The translations under genes and the position numbers were made by a program. DNA of 64,000 bases. It comes from Plectrocnemia conspersa. Lineage: Eukaryota; Arthropoda; Insecta; Trichoptera; Polycentropodidae. Positions 1-14,241 of the stretch are shown here, in pieces. Within the stretch, counting starts at the first letter, position 1, and each line of letters begins with the position of its first letter. The notes beneath the pieces are model-generated. The model worked only from the letters and a program-made list of their open reading frames with translations. It was not told the origin of the DNA and searched no databases. The stretch spans positions 62,001 through 126,000 of the forward strand of contig VTFK01000528.1 in NCBI GenBank assembly GCA_009617715.1, given 5' to 3'.

Positions 1-229
1 AATGCAAACTAAAAATAATTTATACGTTTGAAGCTTAACGCAGATTTTCCGAGAATTTCAAAATCAATACTATCACCTCGCGTAAACGCCTCGTTGATTT
101 ATTTTTACGGCAAACAATTTACGCAACCATAAAAGTGGCTTTACGGTTCATTTTTACACAACTTCATGCGTATCCTTCAAATATACTGGAAAAGGAGGAA
201 TAATATAAGTTTAAACGCTAATGAGGGGG

Positions 230-640
230 TTAAATGGTTTTTGGAGGGGATGCGGGCATCTATCTGGGTTAGAGCGAGTTGGAGAGGGAGAGTGAGATAG
301 AGAGAGAACGCGTGGGAGGCGCTGCATCGATCGGCACATCCTGTACAATCCGGGGGTGAGTTTCAGGGGTGGGTCGACCCACTACCCGGATTTGCAAAGC
401 CCACCCCGAAACTGCTTCCAGGGCGTGGGTTTGACTGCGTTCGTGAACTTGACATGCAACTACAGATTTTCTTGTTTTTTTTGGATGGATGAAGTCTTAG
501 CGAGGTTGGGGTCACGCTAGTTACGTGATTGGGCTGATGAATGATGAAATAGGGTGCTTAGGGTAAAAATCGGAGTGGTTTTAGTCGGAGCGGTTCAAGC
601 GCCCACGCGTTGACCTAGGTCAGCGACAATCGCCGAGTTG
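230..640. other. GC-richer island, unassigned
   Basis: This stretch is visibly richer in G and C than the sequence around it. It contains a purine-rich run (gagagggagagtgag near 281), a GTGGGTCGACCCAC palindrome near 369 and an imperfect stem-loop (separate entry). It also contains TGACCTAGGTCA at 611-622, two nuclear-receptor half-sites back to back. I see no reading frame I recognise on either strand. It could be promoter, 5' leader or old repeat sequence; nothing here decides between them. Confidence 0.35.
360..412. repeat. imperfect GC stem-loop
   Basis: GTTTCAGGGGTGGG (360-373) can pair with CCCACCCCGAAAC (400-412), leaving one bulged base. The loop holds the start of a second, overlapping palindrome (GTGGGTCGACCCAC). 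No transposon boundary or target duplication is visible. Confidence 0.5.
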
Positions 641-2539
641 CATACGCATTTATGTATATTTGCTGCTGCTGTTTTTTGTGTGGGTAGTGAATTTTGATAT
701 AATTATTATTATTTGATGCTGTTAAAACATAAAAGTTTTTTCTTTGTGTGTCATTGAAGTGAACATGTAATAAATATTTTAATACTAATCCAAACACATA
801 TAATTTATTTCTGCGAATATTAATTATTTTTAGATAATTGCAAAGACATGTTAGATAATCCGCGGTAGTAGAAATGTCAAATAATTACATGACAGAAAAT
901 AACTACTTTTTTGCTTCAAATATAGTTGATCCCATTTTACCACCACAGGTAGATGTAAAAAGTAAAATCAACCTGGCTTAAAATTTTAATTTAGCTCAAA
1001 TGTCACAGGCTGTTCAAAAATTTTTTTTATAGATGTATTCACTCAAAAAATATAGATACAAATATAAATTACATTATTATTCTACTTGGAATAATTCGAC
1101 AGATTTTATCAATGTTGAAAAAGGAGCATTTCTTTAAGTTATCATAAATATGGGAATGATTTATGTTTCGAATATAGAAGCTTTTTGGTTTCATTCCAGA
1201 ATGTGTAGTAAAATATTGTATACCACGTACAGTTTTTTTATTTTTTTAGATAGATCATTTGAAATATAAACATAAATATTTAATAACAGATTTCGATTAG
1301 AATTTGGGGAGCAAAACTGTAAAAGCCACAAAGGAAAAAAGAAATGACATATTATTGCGAAACTTTTAAATAATTATATAATAATTATAAAAAAAATAAT
1401 TATAGAAATTAAAAATCATTAAAATTTCACCCTATTTTACGTAACTTGTAAAATATATCTGTGTTTCTTCCGATAGATTTTTTCAAATGGTATCAAAAGT
1501 TACCAAATTTAAAAAAAATATTTATATAAATTAAAATATCATCAAAATTTTACCCTCTTTTATTATTATTACATATATAAATCTGTTTTTTACTCTACTT
1601 TAATTATTGACAAAAACCTTGGAGCAGCTGAATTACTTTCAAATCCACTTGAAAAAACCTTTGGATTGTAAGGTATGTAAATTGAATAAATCAAGTAAAG
1701 CAAAATTTTAAAAATTTGCATGATTCAAGGTCTCACCCTAGTGTAACAACATTGTATATACGAACAACTAATTTATTGTGCTACTAAAACAAGTTAATAA
1801 ATAAAATAAAAATTTTTTTTTTTAATTTTGCTAATCAAGCATAATTGTGATATTTCTTGTAAGATATTTATCAAAATTAATTTTTATTTATTGCTGATTT
1901 TTATCATATAATAATTAAATATAAAATAATTATCCTGGAAAAAAACAATTTATAATAAAATATACACAGATATATCACGAATTCACGACTAATTAACTCG
2001 AGATTTTTCATTAAAGAAAATGTATTATTAAAACATTGATTGAAATAATAATGGACCACGTTTTTTCAATAAAAATTCTTTGTTCTTCTTTCATTTAATG
2101 AAGTTTAACTATATTTTAAGTGTGTTATAAAAACTTTTGCTAGTTTAGGAACATAAATTTATGTTTTATTATATATAGATATATTGAACCGTTTATAAAT
2201 GTATATTCTTGAAATAACATTATTCTATTAGTATTAATATATTAAACATGAACCCAATTATTTGGTATATAAATCCAATTACCATAAAATCTCTGTTCTA
2301 AATCTAAATAATATGTTTTATAGTTTTATTATGTACGTGAAATATGTGTAGTTTAAATATTTATTATTTAAACTATAAAAATTCTATTAGTGAACGATAA
2401 CTGTCACTATTGAACGTGCTAGTAATATTTAAATAAATTAATGATAGCATATAACAAGAAAAGAATTTCCTTGGAATTTTTTCCGACCCAAATTTATACA
2501 AAGTTTTTTTAAATCCCTTACAAGATTGATTCCCTAATC
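641..2539. other. AT-rich noncoding stretch
   Basis: Very A/T-rich sequence with frequent poly-A and poly-T runs and stops in all frames. I see no gene, inverted repeat or transposon motif that stands out. Confidence 0.6.
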
Positions 2540-2589
2540 CTCAGTGGCGGTTCTTTATCCTAGACAATTTTTCACGTGCCGCCACTGAG
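2540..2589. repeat. perfect 11-bp hairpin (hAT-like end sequence)
   Basis: CTCAGTGGCGG (2540-2550) and CCGCCACTGAG (2579-2589) are perfect inverted copies separated by 28 bp. CAGTGGCGG resembles the CAGTG-type start of hAT inverted repeats, so this could be a collapsed hAT footprint. However, the flanking 8-bp blocks (ctaatcct and agcgccca) do not match, so no target duplication supports that. It lies in otherwise AT-rich DNA. Confidence 0.55.
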
Positions 2590-4980
2590 CGCCCAGAAAA
2601 GATAAAAAAGAGATTTAAAATAAGTCCTTTTTAGCTGGTCGTGCAATTTTTACAACACGGATAAACGAACAAGGAGTACACGTTCAATTCTATGATTTAT
2701 CTTTCTTAAATCTACGGTTCGATTGAGACTCGTTTGTTAATATTTCGTCCCTTTAAATAAACCGAAGTTAATTAATTCAACCCTTTCTTTGATTGTTAAA
2801 GCTTGCTTGGTTTGTTTTATTTTAATCAACGCGGAAAAGAAAGAGACGGTCCAGTGCTTATATTATGATTCAAGATAATTGACTTTGAAACAATGTAATG
2901 CCAAAGTTTAACCATTAAAAGTATTGCAGTTGAAAAAAAATTAAATATATTTTTGCAGCCGAAAAACATAGCAGACCTTTTTTGTGGGTGTATTAAAAAT
3001 ATTTTACTGACCCTTTTTGTGTGCGAGGCTCTAAGACTAATTAACTGGAATTAAGCCTCGGGTCATTTGGATGCTGTTTCCTTAACGGTTATGGCTGTCG
3101 GTAATAATTTACATTTATTTCACATTTTCTTCAAGCACATACAACACAATTAAAAATAAATATAAACCAGGCTTAATGCGGCATTTTCAAGATAAAATAT
3201 CATGAGGGTAGTTAGGATGCAAATAAAACTAACCCATATATAACCTACATTTTTTTAATAGCGAGCTTAGCATAACCTTTCTAACTTTCATTAAGAAAAT
3301 TGTGTTGGAAACTATATTTTATTTGCGTTAACACAGTCAGTTAGAGAGCTATCCATTTGATTATTATTAAGAAAGAGATGTTGTGGTTTACGTCCCTACT
3401 ATTAGCTTTAAAGCGCACGATACATATATACGTTCGATATATTTATCATTACTCCATTTTTTTAACACATTTATAGAATTTTTTTTCTTTGACTTATCGA
3501 GCTCTAGCTTCATGTTTGCATAAAAAAAAATTTTACCACAGAAATCCGATATCTGTATATAAACATATCACTTGATATAATAAAAATCAATGTCAAAATT
3601 ATAATTTATTAGTTAAATAGATTTTAAATTTATTAGGTTTTAGACATGTATGTCGAAAAATAAATTTACTACTTTATGTAGTATTTAAAACGTTTCTATT
3701 TTTTTCCTTATTGGTATTGGTTTAACATTAACATATTTCTATATTAAGCTGGCAACTGCCTTAAATAGTTAGCCAGCTGGCAACTGTATTAAGCCATCGG
3801 TTATTTAACAGTAATATATATTTTAACTGTGAAAGTTTTGCTTCAATTTATTATAAAGTTATATAATATTTTTCATTTCTTAATATTTCCCATTTCTCGA
3901 AAAGTGAGAATTAAACAAAATGTCTCGAGAATTATCGAAAAATTTATATTTAAGAAAAAATGTATGTAGATAATTTATAACATACAGTATATATTCATAT
4001 TATTAGTGTATATTTTTGTATTTAGAAAATATTTTTACTAATAACATTTACAACAATTTTAGTGAATATTTGGCATGTAAATTATATTATTGTTATTACA
4101 TAATTAAAATAAGAACGTACGTAAACATTAAAGCACACGAGTACATAATTATTACATTGTTAATTTTTTTTCTGTGAGATATTAAAATAATTCTGACTAA
4201 AATATTAAATGTTTGTTTAATACGTGAACGGTCACCTTATATTACATAATATAACCTCTCGTATTTTGCATAAAACCACAAAATCATATGATGATCAGCA
4301 TTTACATAAAAAAATTGACTATTGTTTTATGTATCAGACGAACGATGGAATAACAAAATAAAAAACATGTTACATAATATAATATATACATAGTATATAA
4401 GTATATATGAGAAATATAATTAGAACATAGAGCACACACAATTTTGACACGTTTCATTAAAAATATCGCATGTCACAACAAGCGACTAACGTAAGTGTAT
4501 GCGTGTGGCAAATTGAATTTATCCAGCATTGTGTTACTATCCACAATTTTAAAAATAATAAATTCACTGAAATCACTTGATTGTTTCACCTTTTGCGAAT
4601 AAGAAACTTATAGATATTTTAAAGTCGTTTAACTTCCATTTCATTTTCCGCAATATCCTATCCCCATTATATTTATTAAATAATCCGCTTCCACGTGAGT
4701 GATTCAAAATTCATGAACATTTCCTGGAAAACTCGGGCTAGCGTCGGTTGACTGTACCCGAAGATGGGTGTACGCCATTTTTGCCATAGTATATTATTCA
4801 AGCTAATGAGCTACCAATTGAATATTCATTAAAATGTACCGCTGAAGAAAAGCGCCGAAGCGAGGATAGATGTTAATAATAAATCACTATGCCTAGGGGC
4901 TTAGCCCTAAACTGTTTTATTTACATATATAGCATTCGAACTATTGTATGTGTATACGCAACGCAATGGAGTGAATTGGA
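2590..4980. other. AT-rich noncoding stretch with a short direct repeat
   Basis: A/T-rich sequence without recognisable coding content. The only structure noted is the 11-mer GCTGGCAACTG, present at 3748-3758 and again at 3776-3786. Confidence 0.55.
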
Positions 4981-5236
4981 CCTTTTTTATTTTAGGATTT
5001 TGTGAGGCGACAATCGAGTTTTTTTAAGGCTCTGGAGTGGGAGGACTCAAACGTGAGTTCATTAATGATGACCTCATTAGAAAAGGGATCAAAAGGTAGG
5101 AGCTGGAATAGGAATGATTTTCGGGAAAGCGAGGGGCGGAAATATCGAATCAGCTTTGTTAAAGCTTTGGATTCGATGGATGTAAGTCTTGAAATACACT
5201 CACCTTTTGTATACAGAATGTTCAATAAAAAATAAA
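4981..5236. other. open on both strands, unrecognised
   Basis: About 77 codons are open on each strand here. The plus frame runs from a GTG, not an ATG. The minus frame starts with ATG near 5225 and has no match I recognise. The stretch is less A/T-rich than its surroundings. It may be a transposon or gene fragment; overlapping open frames of this length can also arise from composition. Confidence 0.2.
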
Positions 5237-5239
5237 TTT

Positions 5240-8200
5240 TAATAATCTTTGAATATTGTTGAATGAATTAAGCTGAATTCCGATATTCATTTTCTTAAAT
5301 AAATATAAATTTAAAACATAAAAATGTACCAAAGACGTCGAACGGAGCAAGAGTGGCACTTTGTAACGTAGGGCTAAAATTTAAAAGCACCACCATACAT
5401 AATATATTCAAAAATATATTATTTTTGATCAAAAAACCATTGAGAATATTATATAGCAAAGCATAGATTTAATATTTAAGGAATAATATGCAAAAAATAT
5501 ATTTATTACATTACAAACTCTCGAAAAACTGCGAAATTTCTCGAGATAGTAAAATATGCTTTTTCTCAAGAAATTCTTAAAAATATATTTTAAAAAGAAT
5601 CACTGCGCCAAAAAAATGATATAATGTACAAAAATAAATTCTACAATTACAATCTAAATTTGTGCGTAATATATTATTTTTGTCGCTATATTGAAACGTC
5701 GAATTTCATTTCGACCCGCGGATGGAAAGAGTTGATTTTAATTAAAGTCGCCATTATCTCTCTTTTAATTATTTATACGACAGCGAAAGAACAACAAGCG
5801 AGCAACAAATGTCTCATGTTTTTATTGCCCAGTTCTGACAGCAAGGATACGCTTTGATCCAACTTTCTCTGAATGGGCAATCTCAATTATGAACTTTATG
5901 ATTAAAAAGAGGTCGACGACATTTACAATACAGCTATTTCTAAAGTGAGCGTTCCCCTTTATTTTCATCAACGCTTACTTAAAATATTAAAATAAAACAC
6001 GTTTGTTACATTCTAAGGTTTAGTGTTTTTTAGTGTCAAAACTTTGTTAGACAGACTAAAATAATGATTTTATATAAAACTTTATAGAGGTGCTCGCCGT
6101 GATTATTAGGCGATAAGAAATCATTTGATCCCAAAGACAATTTATTTTTAATTATGATTATCTAAAATTATTATATATGAAAAACAGAAAGAGTGTAAAA
6201 AACATTATATATAATACATAGACGACGAAGATTTTATTTTAAATCTACAGAAGCTTTTTTTAAATCAACATTGAATGTTAGACTTAGATATAACTTGTGA
6301 ACTTTTACATGTGTTATATTTTCTGGACCACTCGTGTAAAAATCGACAACCCTTGTTTGACATTATGTAGGCTTTTAGTAATTGACTAAGTGAATTTTTA
6401 TGCTTTAAAGCAGGCACAAACTTTATATCAAAATATCCATCCACACATACATACATATCATCACGGCATTTTCCACTATGTATGATAGTCAGCGAACATC
6501 GTATGAAATAAAAACCAGCAAACTAGCGACATTTATTATGAGCGGTGAACCTCATAGTTAAAAGTGACGTTAAAGGTCATGTGAGTTTTATGATTGCCTG
6601 GTTTTTACAAGACATTTGAAAATACTCTTCAGATTTTATGAATCTTGGCCTGAGGCTTCACGGGAAACTATCACAGATATTCCATTGAATAATGTAACCA
6701 ACGAATACGTTGTGTAAAATAAGTCTTTTGATTTATCCATTCATTTATACCATCACGACATTTTTCACTAAGTGGTGTAGCTAGCACACAAGTCATTTGG
6801 TAAAGGTGAATTTATTAAAGAATGTCTGGATTATGAGGTAAGTGTAATGTTATTAAACGGATCGAATTTTTATATTTTTTTAAATTTTTTAGATGCGACA
6901 AATAGTTTAATAGAGATTAGTTGTTTAATAAGTAAATGGAATAGAACTTGAAAAAAGTACAAAATACTGTGAAATTTTGATTTTTATTATTTAAATAATT
7001 AGAATTACGCTATTGTTTTGTATTTTATCCGAATCTATTATATATCCTGAACACATATAAAACTCGGTTATAGTATTTTTTCACTAAGTTGAAAAATAAT
7101 TAATTCAATTTTATTGAAAGCCTCCATATATTTTTGCAATCTGCCGATTTACTCGTGGCACGGTTTTTTCTTGTCTGATTATTAACGTAGTTCATAGATT
7201 ACCGAAGCAAAGATATGTCCAATTAAGGTAGTTGAAAAAATCGTTAACAATTTTTTGCAATTAAAATAGTTCTGACTTCCATGAAAGCATACATATTTTT
7301 AAACATTTGGCACGGATTCACCATTTTTTATGCAGTATAAAAACATGTAGCGGTTTTAAAACAATAAAAAATATTCATTCCAATTTAATTTTTGACAAAA
7401 AATGGTTTTATAATTTTTTTCGAAAAATCAGCAAATATTTTAGGAAATGAAAATTCTCGATTTGTAATTTTTTTCGAAAAATTCTTGAGATATTATATTC
7501 AAGATCTTTTACAGTGGTAACATAGATGGATATGATAAGTAGGTAAGATCCTTTGATCTCAACAGTATTTCATTTAACATGTACAATGAAAATACATATG
7601 TTTTGATTTATTTATTACATCAAAAGTAGAGTAAGTGAGTCAAAGCATAATATTGATAAAACTTAACTTCAATTGGTATTATATTACAAATATTTGAGAT
7701 GGAATTTACTTGATATGACTATTAATATACTTGTTTATGTTGATATCGTTTTAAAATATTATATGCATATAATGCTTATGTTTTAAAAAAATATATTGCT
7801 CAAGTTACAATAAGTCAAACTTTAAAATCCATTTTATTTTTCAATAAATAACATTTTTGATAAAAAAACTCACAGTAAATCATATCAGTTGTATAAACTT
7901 TATATTAGTGTATTAATTTTACACGTGAAAACACCACACGCAGGCATACGCACTATATTTTCGGTTAAACAAGGGTTTGTGATTAAATTCCACAATGTGT
8001 TTAATATCGCCGACGAAAGGGAAAAACATGTTTTCATGAGGCAATCCCGAGTTTTATGAATATGCGGACACGACATGTTTGATCTAGTCAACATGGTAAT
8101 ACATTTCTGTGTTTTTCTCAATTCAACCGTAGGAAACTATGTCGTACATATACAAACAAAAGCGAATTAGCACATGACAAACATTAAGAAAGTCCATAAC

Positions 8201-11200
8201 GTAACATGTAGGCTTTCGCAAACATTACATTAACTAAAATCCGGAAATTCATAAGCTATACAGGCAACGCCATTAATATTTGAACTATAAATCGAAAGGG
8301 TAGAATTGATAGCACAGAGCTGAAAACAATCAAATTTTCATGCGATTCGGCAGTAATTTTATTGAGCGGACACTTTCAATGACACGTCAAGGTCAATGCG
8401 GATGTTGTAGCTTACATCTTAAAGAGGTACTAAATTAATTCTTTTCGAAAAAAATACCATTAAAAAATGTTATTAATAACATAATTTAATTTAGATTAAA
8501 ACTAATGTTATGCTTTTAAAACTTATTGTATTGCTTAAAAAAAAGGTACATATGCAATCTATAATATTTTTGGATATTAAAGACATCCGGTTCTATTAGT
8601 TGTGAACTATTTATTACATGCAATTCGAATCAGCATTTTCCAATAATAACGTGAGTTTTCTATAAGATAATATGACTATGCTGTGAACCTGCAACCTATT
8701 CATTTTGCTATTAAGGCCACATATGTACTTATTATATACTATATGACAAAACAATAATATCAGTTATAAAGTTATCTTAGATCCTTTACTAAAACAGTTA
8801 AAAATCTTAAAATCACAATCAAACTATACATATGTATGTATTAACTGAACCTTTTGCTTGTATATATTTCAAATCGTTTAGTTCATTAAATACAAGCGAA
8901 TGGTAATTTTCAAAATACACCCCAACTGAATCCGACGAAAAGCGCTAGCAGGATTTTAGCTGAATGTTCCAAAAATGAAAATCAGGTCAAATTAGGGTTG
9001 GCATATATAGGTCCTCGGAGGATATAAATCTTGTTGGAGATGGGGGATAGAATGCGAGATGATACGATATTTATTAATCAGGATTATGAACGTAGTTACA
9101 AACAAGACAAATCAAATTTATTATTGAATTGGTAACCAGTTTGATTAATTTATTTAATTTGTATCCTTTGAAATATATTAATTGCTAATATTTTATTAAA
9201 AAGCCATTAATAAGAAGTGTATGCAAATAGTGATATTTCATGCTAGTTAACTAATGTATTAAATTGGCCGGTATGATTATTTAAAAGCTCCAATGTAAAT
9301 ATATAAATATATACTGTATATTACATATAATATTTGATATGTTAAAATTCCATCATAATCAGGATTAATTTTTTATTTCTCGAAAGAAAACATCAAGAAA
9401 TAATAAACACTAGTTTTGAAGCTTGATTTAATCTGAAACTTTATTATCATTGAGTTGATATACTGATAAAAAAAATATTTAATGTGGGCAAATTTTTATC
9501 TAACCGTACTTTTCCAAATATAATATATACTTATTCATTCTATCAGTAAAGTTGTCTACAAATATCAAAAAATAGAGTAATTTAGTTTTTGGGATTAATG
9601 ATAGATTTCCTGGAAACATTGGTAAGAAATTACATATAAAAAACAATGTATTAAAATGGGAGTCACCAAGCAATTTCTAAAATCAGAATCCCTAGCCACT
9701 ATTTCAACCCTGAAGTAATGTTAGAATCTTTCTTCTCTACTACTGAAAACTATTTAAGCCAGCTATTCAAAATTTTACTATAAATTCAATAGCTTGAATC
9801 AGTTAATCTTAAGTTGACTGGGCAGAGCGAAAAGTTTCACCCTTAACGTCTTTAAATTTACATTTTTATCTACCCAACCGCTCTTCTAATTTCCTTATGT
9901 GCCCCAAGGTGTACGTTACCCACAACCGAAGCGATATTTATTACACACGTAATATATTACGCGCGAAGGTCTAACGTAATGTCAAATAAATCTCGACCCA
10001 AAAATAGAACTTGAGAGTTCCTTTTCTTCCCGACAATCGCTTACCCGACCGTTGCGAATAGAGAATTATAATTTATAGCCCAGTTGTTTGCCACAGCTGA
10101 TTTTATACACAATAGATGAGTAGGCTTCAGGAAAAAGTTCTTCACCCACCCGACCCTTCAAACTTTGAGATACTTCAACTCGCTCATTGTTCACAATGCG
10201 ACTTAATTGTAACCTTCGGGATATTTTAGTGACATTGTGAAATATTAAGATTAACCACTAAAACTTTGTTTTTAATTACATAAAAATAAACTCAGTGTGT
10301 ATCTGAGTCTGTGAAGAAAAAAATAGATGGAAATTTCTGCATTACTTAAAATACTAATATATAGTAAGTCTAATAAAAATAATATATAATTGTTATTAAA
10401 TTATATATTGATTCATATTCTAATTAAAGCGCTCCAGTAAATTTATATTCGTTTCACTTTACGGAGGTTTGATTTTAAATTTGTAATATTTAAATAAAAA
10501 TATATTTACATATGAACGCAAAAGAGGAGATGAGGAATGTGCAAAATAATATATAAAAAATAAATTTCATCGTCGTGAAATAAATTTTACCGGCAACAAT
10601 AGAGTTTTTGGCGGTGCTATGGGAAATGTATTCATATCTGGCAACAATCCATCCTACTCTTTTCGATATTGTAAACGAAGCGTCACAAACCCCATGGGCT
10701 TATTTATTTAATTTATATTTACATTTTATAATTTAATAAAACCTCATGTGCGATATTCTAAAGAATTCTGTTTTGAAAGGATTTTTTAGGTGTAAAAATA
10801 TATGATATTATTAATTTATTTATATTTAGATGTTTGTATAAAATATGTATGATATTTTTAAATACATTTTCTTATAAAGATCTAACAGCATAAGCTTACT
10901 TGCGTGTTTTTAATAAGAACCTCATGTTTAATGTATGCTTAAAGATAAATTTACATACTTTAATATTAAGGTCCAATTATGTAAATCAATGTGAAATCAA
11001 AAGCCCTTTCACCTAAAATATACCGTAAATATAAACAAATTGTCAGGTCTTAAAAATAAACATAGCAAGCTGGAATAAATAAAATATAAATAAAATAAAT
11101 TATATTAAAATAAAACCAATATTACCAATAGAAGTAATAAATGCAAAAGAGGAAATCACTGTTATTAAAATGTATATTTGACACGTATACATTTTTTTAC

Positions 11201-11990
11201 TCTTAATAAAGCCAGGTAGTCATTGTTTAAATCGTTTGATCAAAGCATAGCAATTAGAAAAGGGCAATGAGAAACGGCTAAAAGATAATATTACTGTATA
11301 TCAGTAATTAAACATTTGTCTAGGCTAAAAAATATCGTAAGATTGTTCAATGTTTTTGATAGACTACAATGAATAAATTCGAAATATAATAAAGGTATTT
11401 GACCAAAGAATCAATGTAAAGATTTTATTATTAAATTTACACGAAGGCGATGTTTACTATTAATATTATTTAGCACATAAAAAACAATTGCTAAAATTAG
11501 ATTAGAAGGTTTAGTTTACCTTTTATATCAAATAAATAAGACAACAGCTGATGAGTTATATATTTATTGGGGATTTATATATTTATTAAAAATAAGTTTT
11601 ACACTTTCGATACAATATTTAGCCTGAGCTATTGACTGCTGGAACAAGATCGTTTACTTTTGCTATTAGATTAAAGCAAAAATGATTTTATTATTACATT
11701 AATTATATTTATTAATAATGTTGATTGTAAGAATCACATAAAATTAAAACTTTCGTTTCTAAACACAATAAAAAGCAAAATCTATTATGATTATTTAATT
11801 TCCAATGACTCATTTTTAAATATGCAGTTATGCTATTTTTATTGCTACATTCCTATAAATCGACTAATTTAAATCAATTACTAATATTTTTTTGTCATAG
11901 AATGCACTGGATTTTCTAAGTTTTAAAAGTAAATTTTGCGAATATTAACAGACACATCGAAGAACACATTAAAATAACGAGACCTGTTGA
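5240..11990. other. AT-rich noncoding stretch
   Basis: Long A/T-rich interval without a recognised gene. A block of about 45 bp starting TATCCAT and containing ATCACG-CATTTT-CACTA occurs at 6434-6480 and, diverged, at 6734-6774, a spacing of about 300 bp. Variants of TTTCTCGA/TCGAAAAA recur at about 3895, 5520, 7420 and 9380. No transposon ends were identified. Confidence 0.5.
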
Positions 11991-12004
11991 TATTTTTGAG
12001 GAAC

Positions 12005-12345
12005 AACAGCAAACCACAAATGACTGGCCAGACAGCTGGACCTATGATCAAAAAAAGAATAGTTCTGTATTTGAAAACTTGTATGCATTTTAGAAAAGTC
12101 GGATATATTGAAGTTAAAACAAAAATGGGAATAAAATCTTATAAAGAATTCACAAACTATGAGATAAATATTCAACATTATCAAATATAGAAAGTAATTT
12201 AGAAAATAAAATTTTATTGATAATTGATGAATCAAATACAATAAGTAAAATACTATTCTCATAGTGTATGTTTGTTCTTTAAAGGTGTTGGAATGAATTT
12301 ACCGTCCAATTAGTTTTTGAACTAGGTAGAACTAGAATAGTATCG
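12005..12345 (+). pseudogene. decayed hAT transposase, KIAA1586/ZMYM6-like
   Basis: Plus-strand frames carry pieces, in the right order, of the hAT transposase family related to vertebrate KIAA1586-like proteins. First is a WPDSWTYDQKK block (from about 12022). Next is VGYIEVKTKMGIKS.KEF.NYEI (from 12098), equivalent to the segment following the family's zinc-binding Cys-x-x-Cys. Last is IIDESNTIS (12220-12246), the family's IDES(T)TIS motif. The Cys-x-x-Cys reads CMHF, so the second Cys is lost. Stops and frame changes occur between blocks, and the spacing from the first blocks to IDES is far too short, so the middle is deleted. No inverted repeats were found around it. The family assignment rests on motif order only. 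Confidence 0.55.
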
Positions 12346-12359
12346 TCCTTTAAATAATA

Positions 12360-14233
12360 CTTTAAAGATGTGTATAGGGTATACTGTGTACCCATTGAAC
12401 ATTTGAGAAAGATTTTTAATATATATACATAAATACAAGTAACGTATATACACAAGGAAAAAACTGAATGTAGCTAAGTATTAAAATCACTATTAGATAC
12501 AACTCAATTAAAGTACCCTTAGATAAATTTTATTTATGCTTCGCTACAAATACAACCTCTCATTCTACATTACCTTTGAACAAAAATTCTACGACAAATC
12601 CCCTTTCAATTATTTGCAAGGAAATTTTTATTTTGGAACACCCTGTTCTCGTCAATAATTCCAGCAGGTAAATTAGAGTGCTTTGTCGGAATGGTTTTCA
12701 TGCCTAATGCCGACGGTCGTTCTTCTTCCTACCTAACAAATTGGGAAAGGTTGTCGAACTGGCGTCGCTTTCAACACTCTGTTGAAAGCTACGAGCTTCA
12801 CCAAAATTTCATTTAATCCTCCCTCCCGCCCTAAACCAAGTACCTACCGAATCAGAGTCGTTTTCGCAATCATCATGGAACTAAACTAATCATGGCGTCT
12901 TTGCAACACGTGCTGCTATCGTATTATTTATTCACACTTATGATTCATAAATCTTTGCCTAAGCATTGGAATAGTTTTTATAAAATTACCATTGATTATT
13001 TAACCAATGAATAGAATTATTATTTTTATTCTTTCGGAATTGCAACCGCTTATCGTTCCGAGCCTTCTCGATTGGTAACCTCCTTTCAACTTCAGTCTGT
13101 CTTTCTTTTTCTTCCTACATCTCAGGTCCTCCTTGACCCAATTTATTAGCTTATTTTGGGTCAACTTCTTGCTCTCTTTTTTTTGTCAATTTCTTACCTT
13201 TCATATTTTTGGTTAGCTGAACATCAATAATTTTTTCACGTGACCATCTGAGCCTTTGCGCCATATATAACTGGCAATTATTGTCTCTTAATTAAGAGAT
13301 TTTACCGTAACCAGTATCGCTTATACTCTTTGACGTGCGAAAATATGTTTTGTAGTATATTGTATGTCCGTTTTCTGTAATATGTCAATATGTTTATATG
13401 ATAACTATTTTTGTTGCTGCATTCAAATAAAATCTACATGTAAAGCAAAACAGATAATTTAATTACAACCATATATTGTTAAAAGAGTAATTGCGATTGA
13501 CCAGTTGACCGCAAAATTATTTGCAATCGCCCACATTTAAGTATGCTATACATTATATAAGCAAAGTAACGGTGAATCTAAAAAGAAATCACTTTTCATT
13601 ACGTTTTAAAATTATGATTTTATCCAATCAGGTTGTACTCACGAATAAGTTAGTACTTGTCTTAAAAATAATTCTAGAAACTTTTTGGTACCCCCTCATA
13701 TGTATGTATAATATTGAATTATATAACGGTTCTTTTCGTTATTAAACGATCGTTAAATTGCCAGAGCGTAATGTAACGGCAACTCCCGACCCCGTTAATA
13801 AATTTGACCTATTAATATTTTATGTACAAACGAAACTCTGGTCGGGATGCTGTAATTATCCCGGCCACTGGACCATACTTTTGACCTATATCAGGGTTGC
13901 TGATGACACGCTTTCTGCTGAACGCGTCCTAGATTACATATATACACATACAAGTGTTGGCTAAAGTGATGCTGTGATCTGTGGTGATGTTGTGAAATTT
14001 AATATTGATACATTGATATATAAATTAAATAAATGTAAATCTACTCCAAAGTAAAAACACCGACATTTGGAATATAATTTTAGTCTGACGAAATTAGACT
14101 AAAATAATATTTTAATATTTTTTAAGCATGATCATTTGAAAGATTGATATTTTTTTTGTAGGAGACATTGTTTATTTTTGTCACTGAATTTTAAAATATT
14201 AAATAGACAGCACTCTTTAAAAGTTGAAATATA
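12360..14233. other. noncoding, no clear feature
   Basis: A/T-rich with moderately mixed patches at about 12640-12900 and 13740-13960. The latter has a 68-codon frame starting at TTG and a VADDT string reminiscent of reverse transcriptases. None of the other expected motifs flank it, so I do not call a gene. Confidence 0.4.
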
Positions 14234-14241
14234 CACCATAC
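14234..14241 (+). repeat. left target-site duplication of hAT element
   Basis: CACCATAC directly precedes the CAGTGATGG end. It matches CACTATAC at 17057-17064 at 7 of 8 positions, as expected for an old hAT insertion. Confidence 0.7.

Noticed and set aside
13758..13964. VADDT string suggesting a reverse transcriptase
   Set aside because: None of the neighbouring RT blocks is present and the frame starts at TTG.
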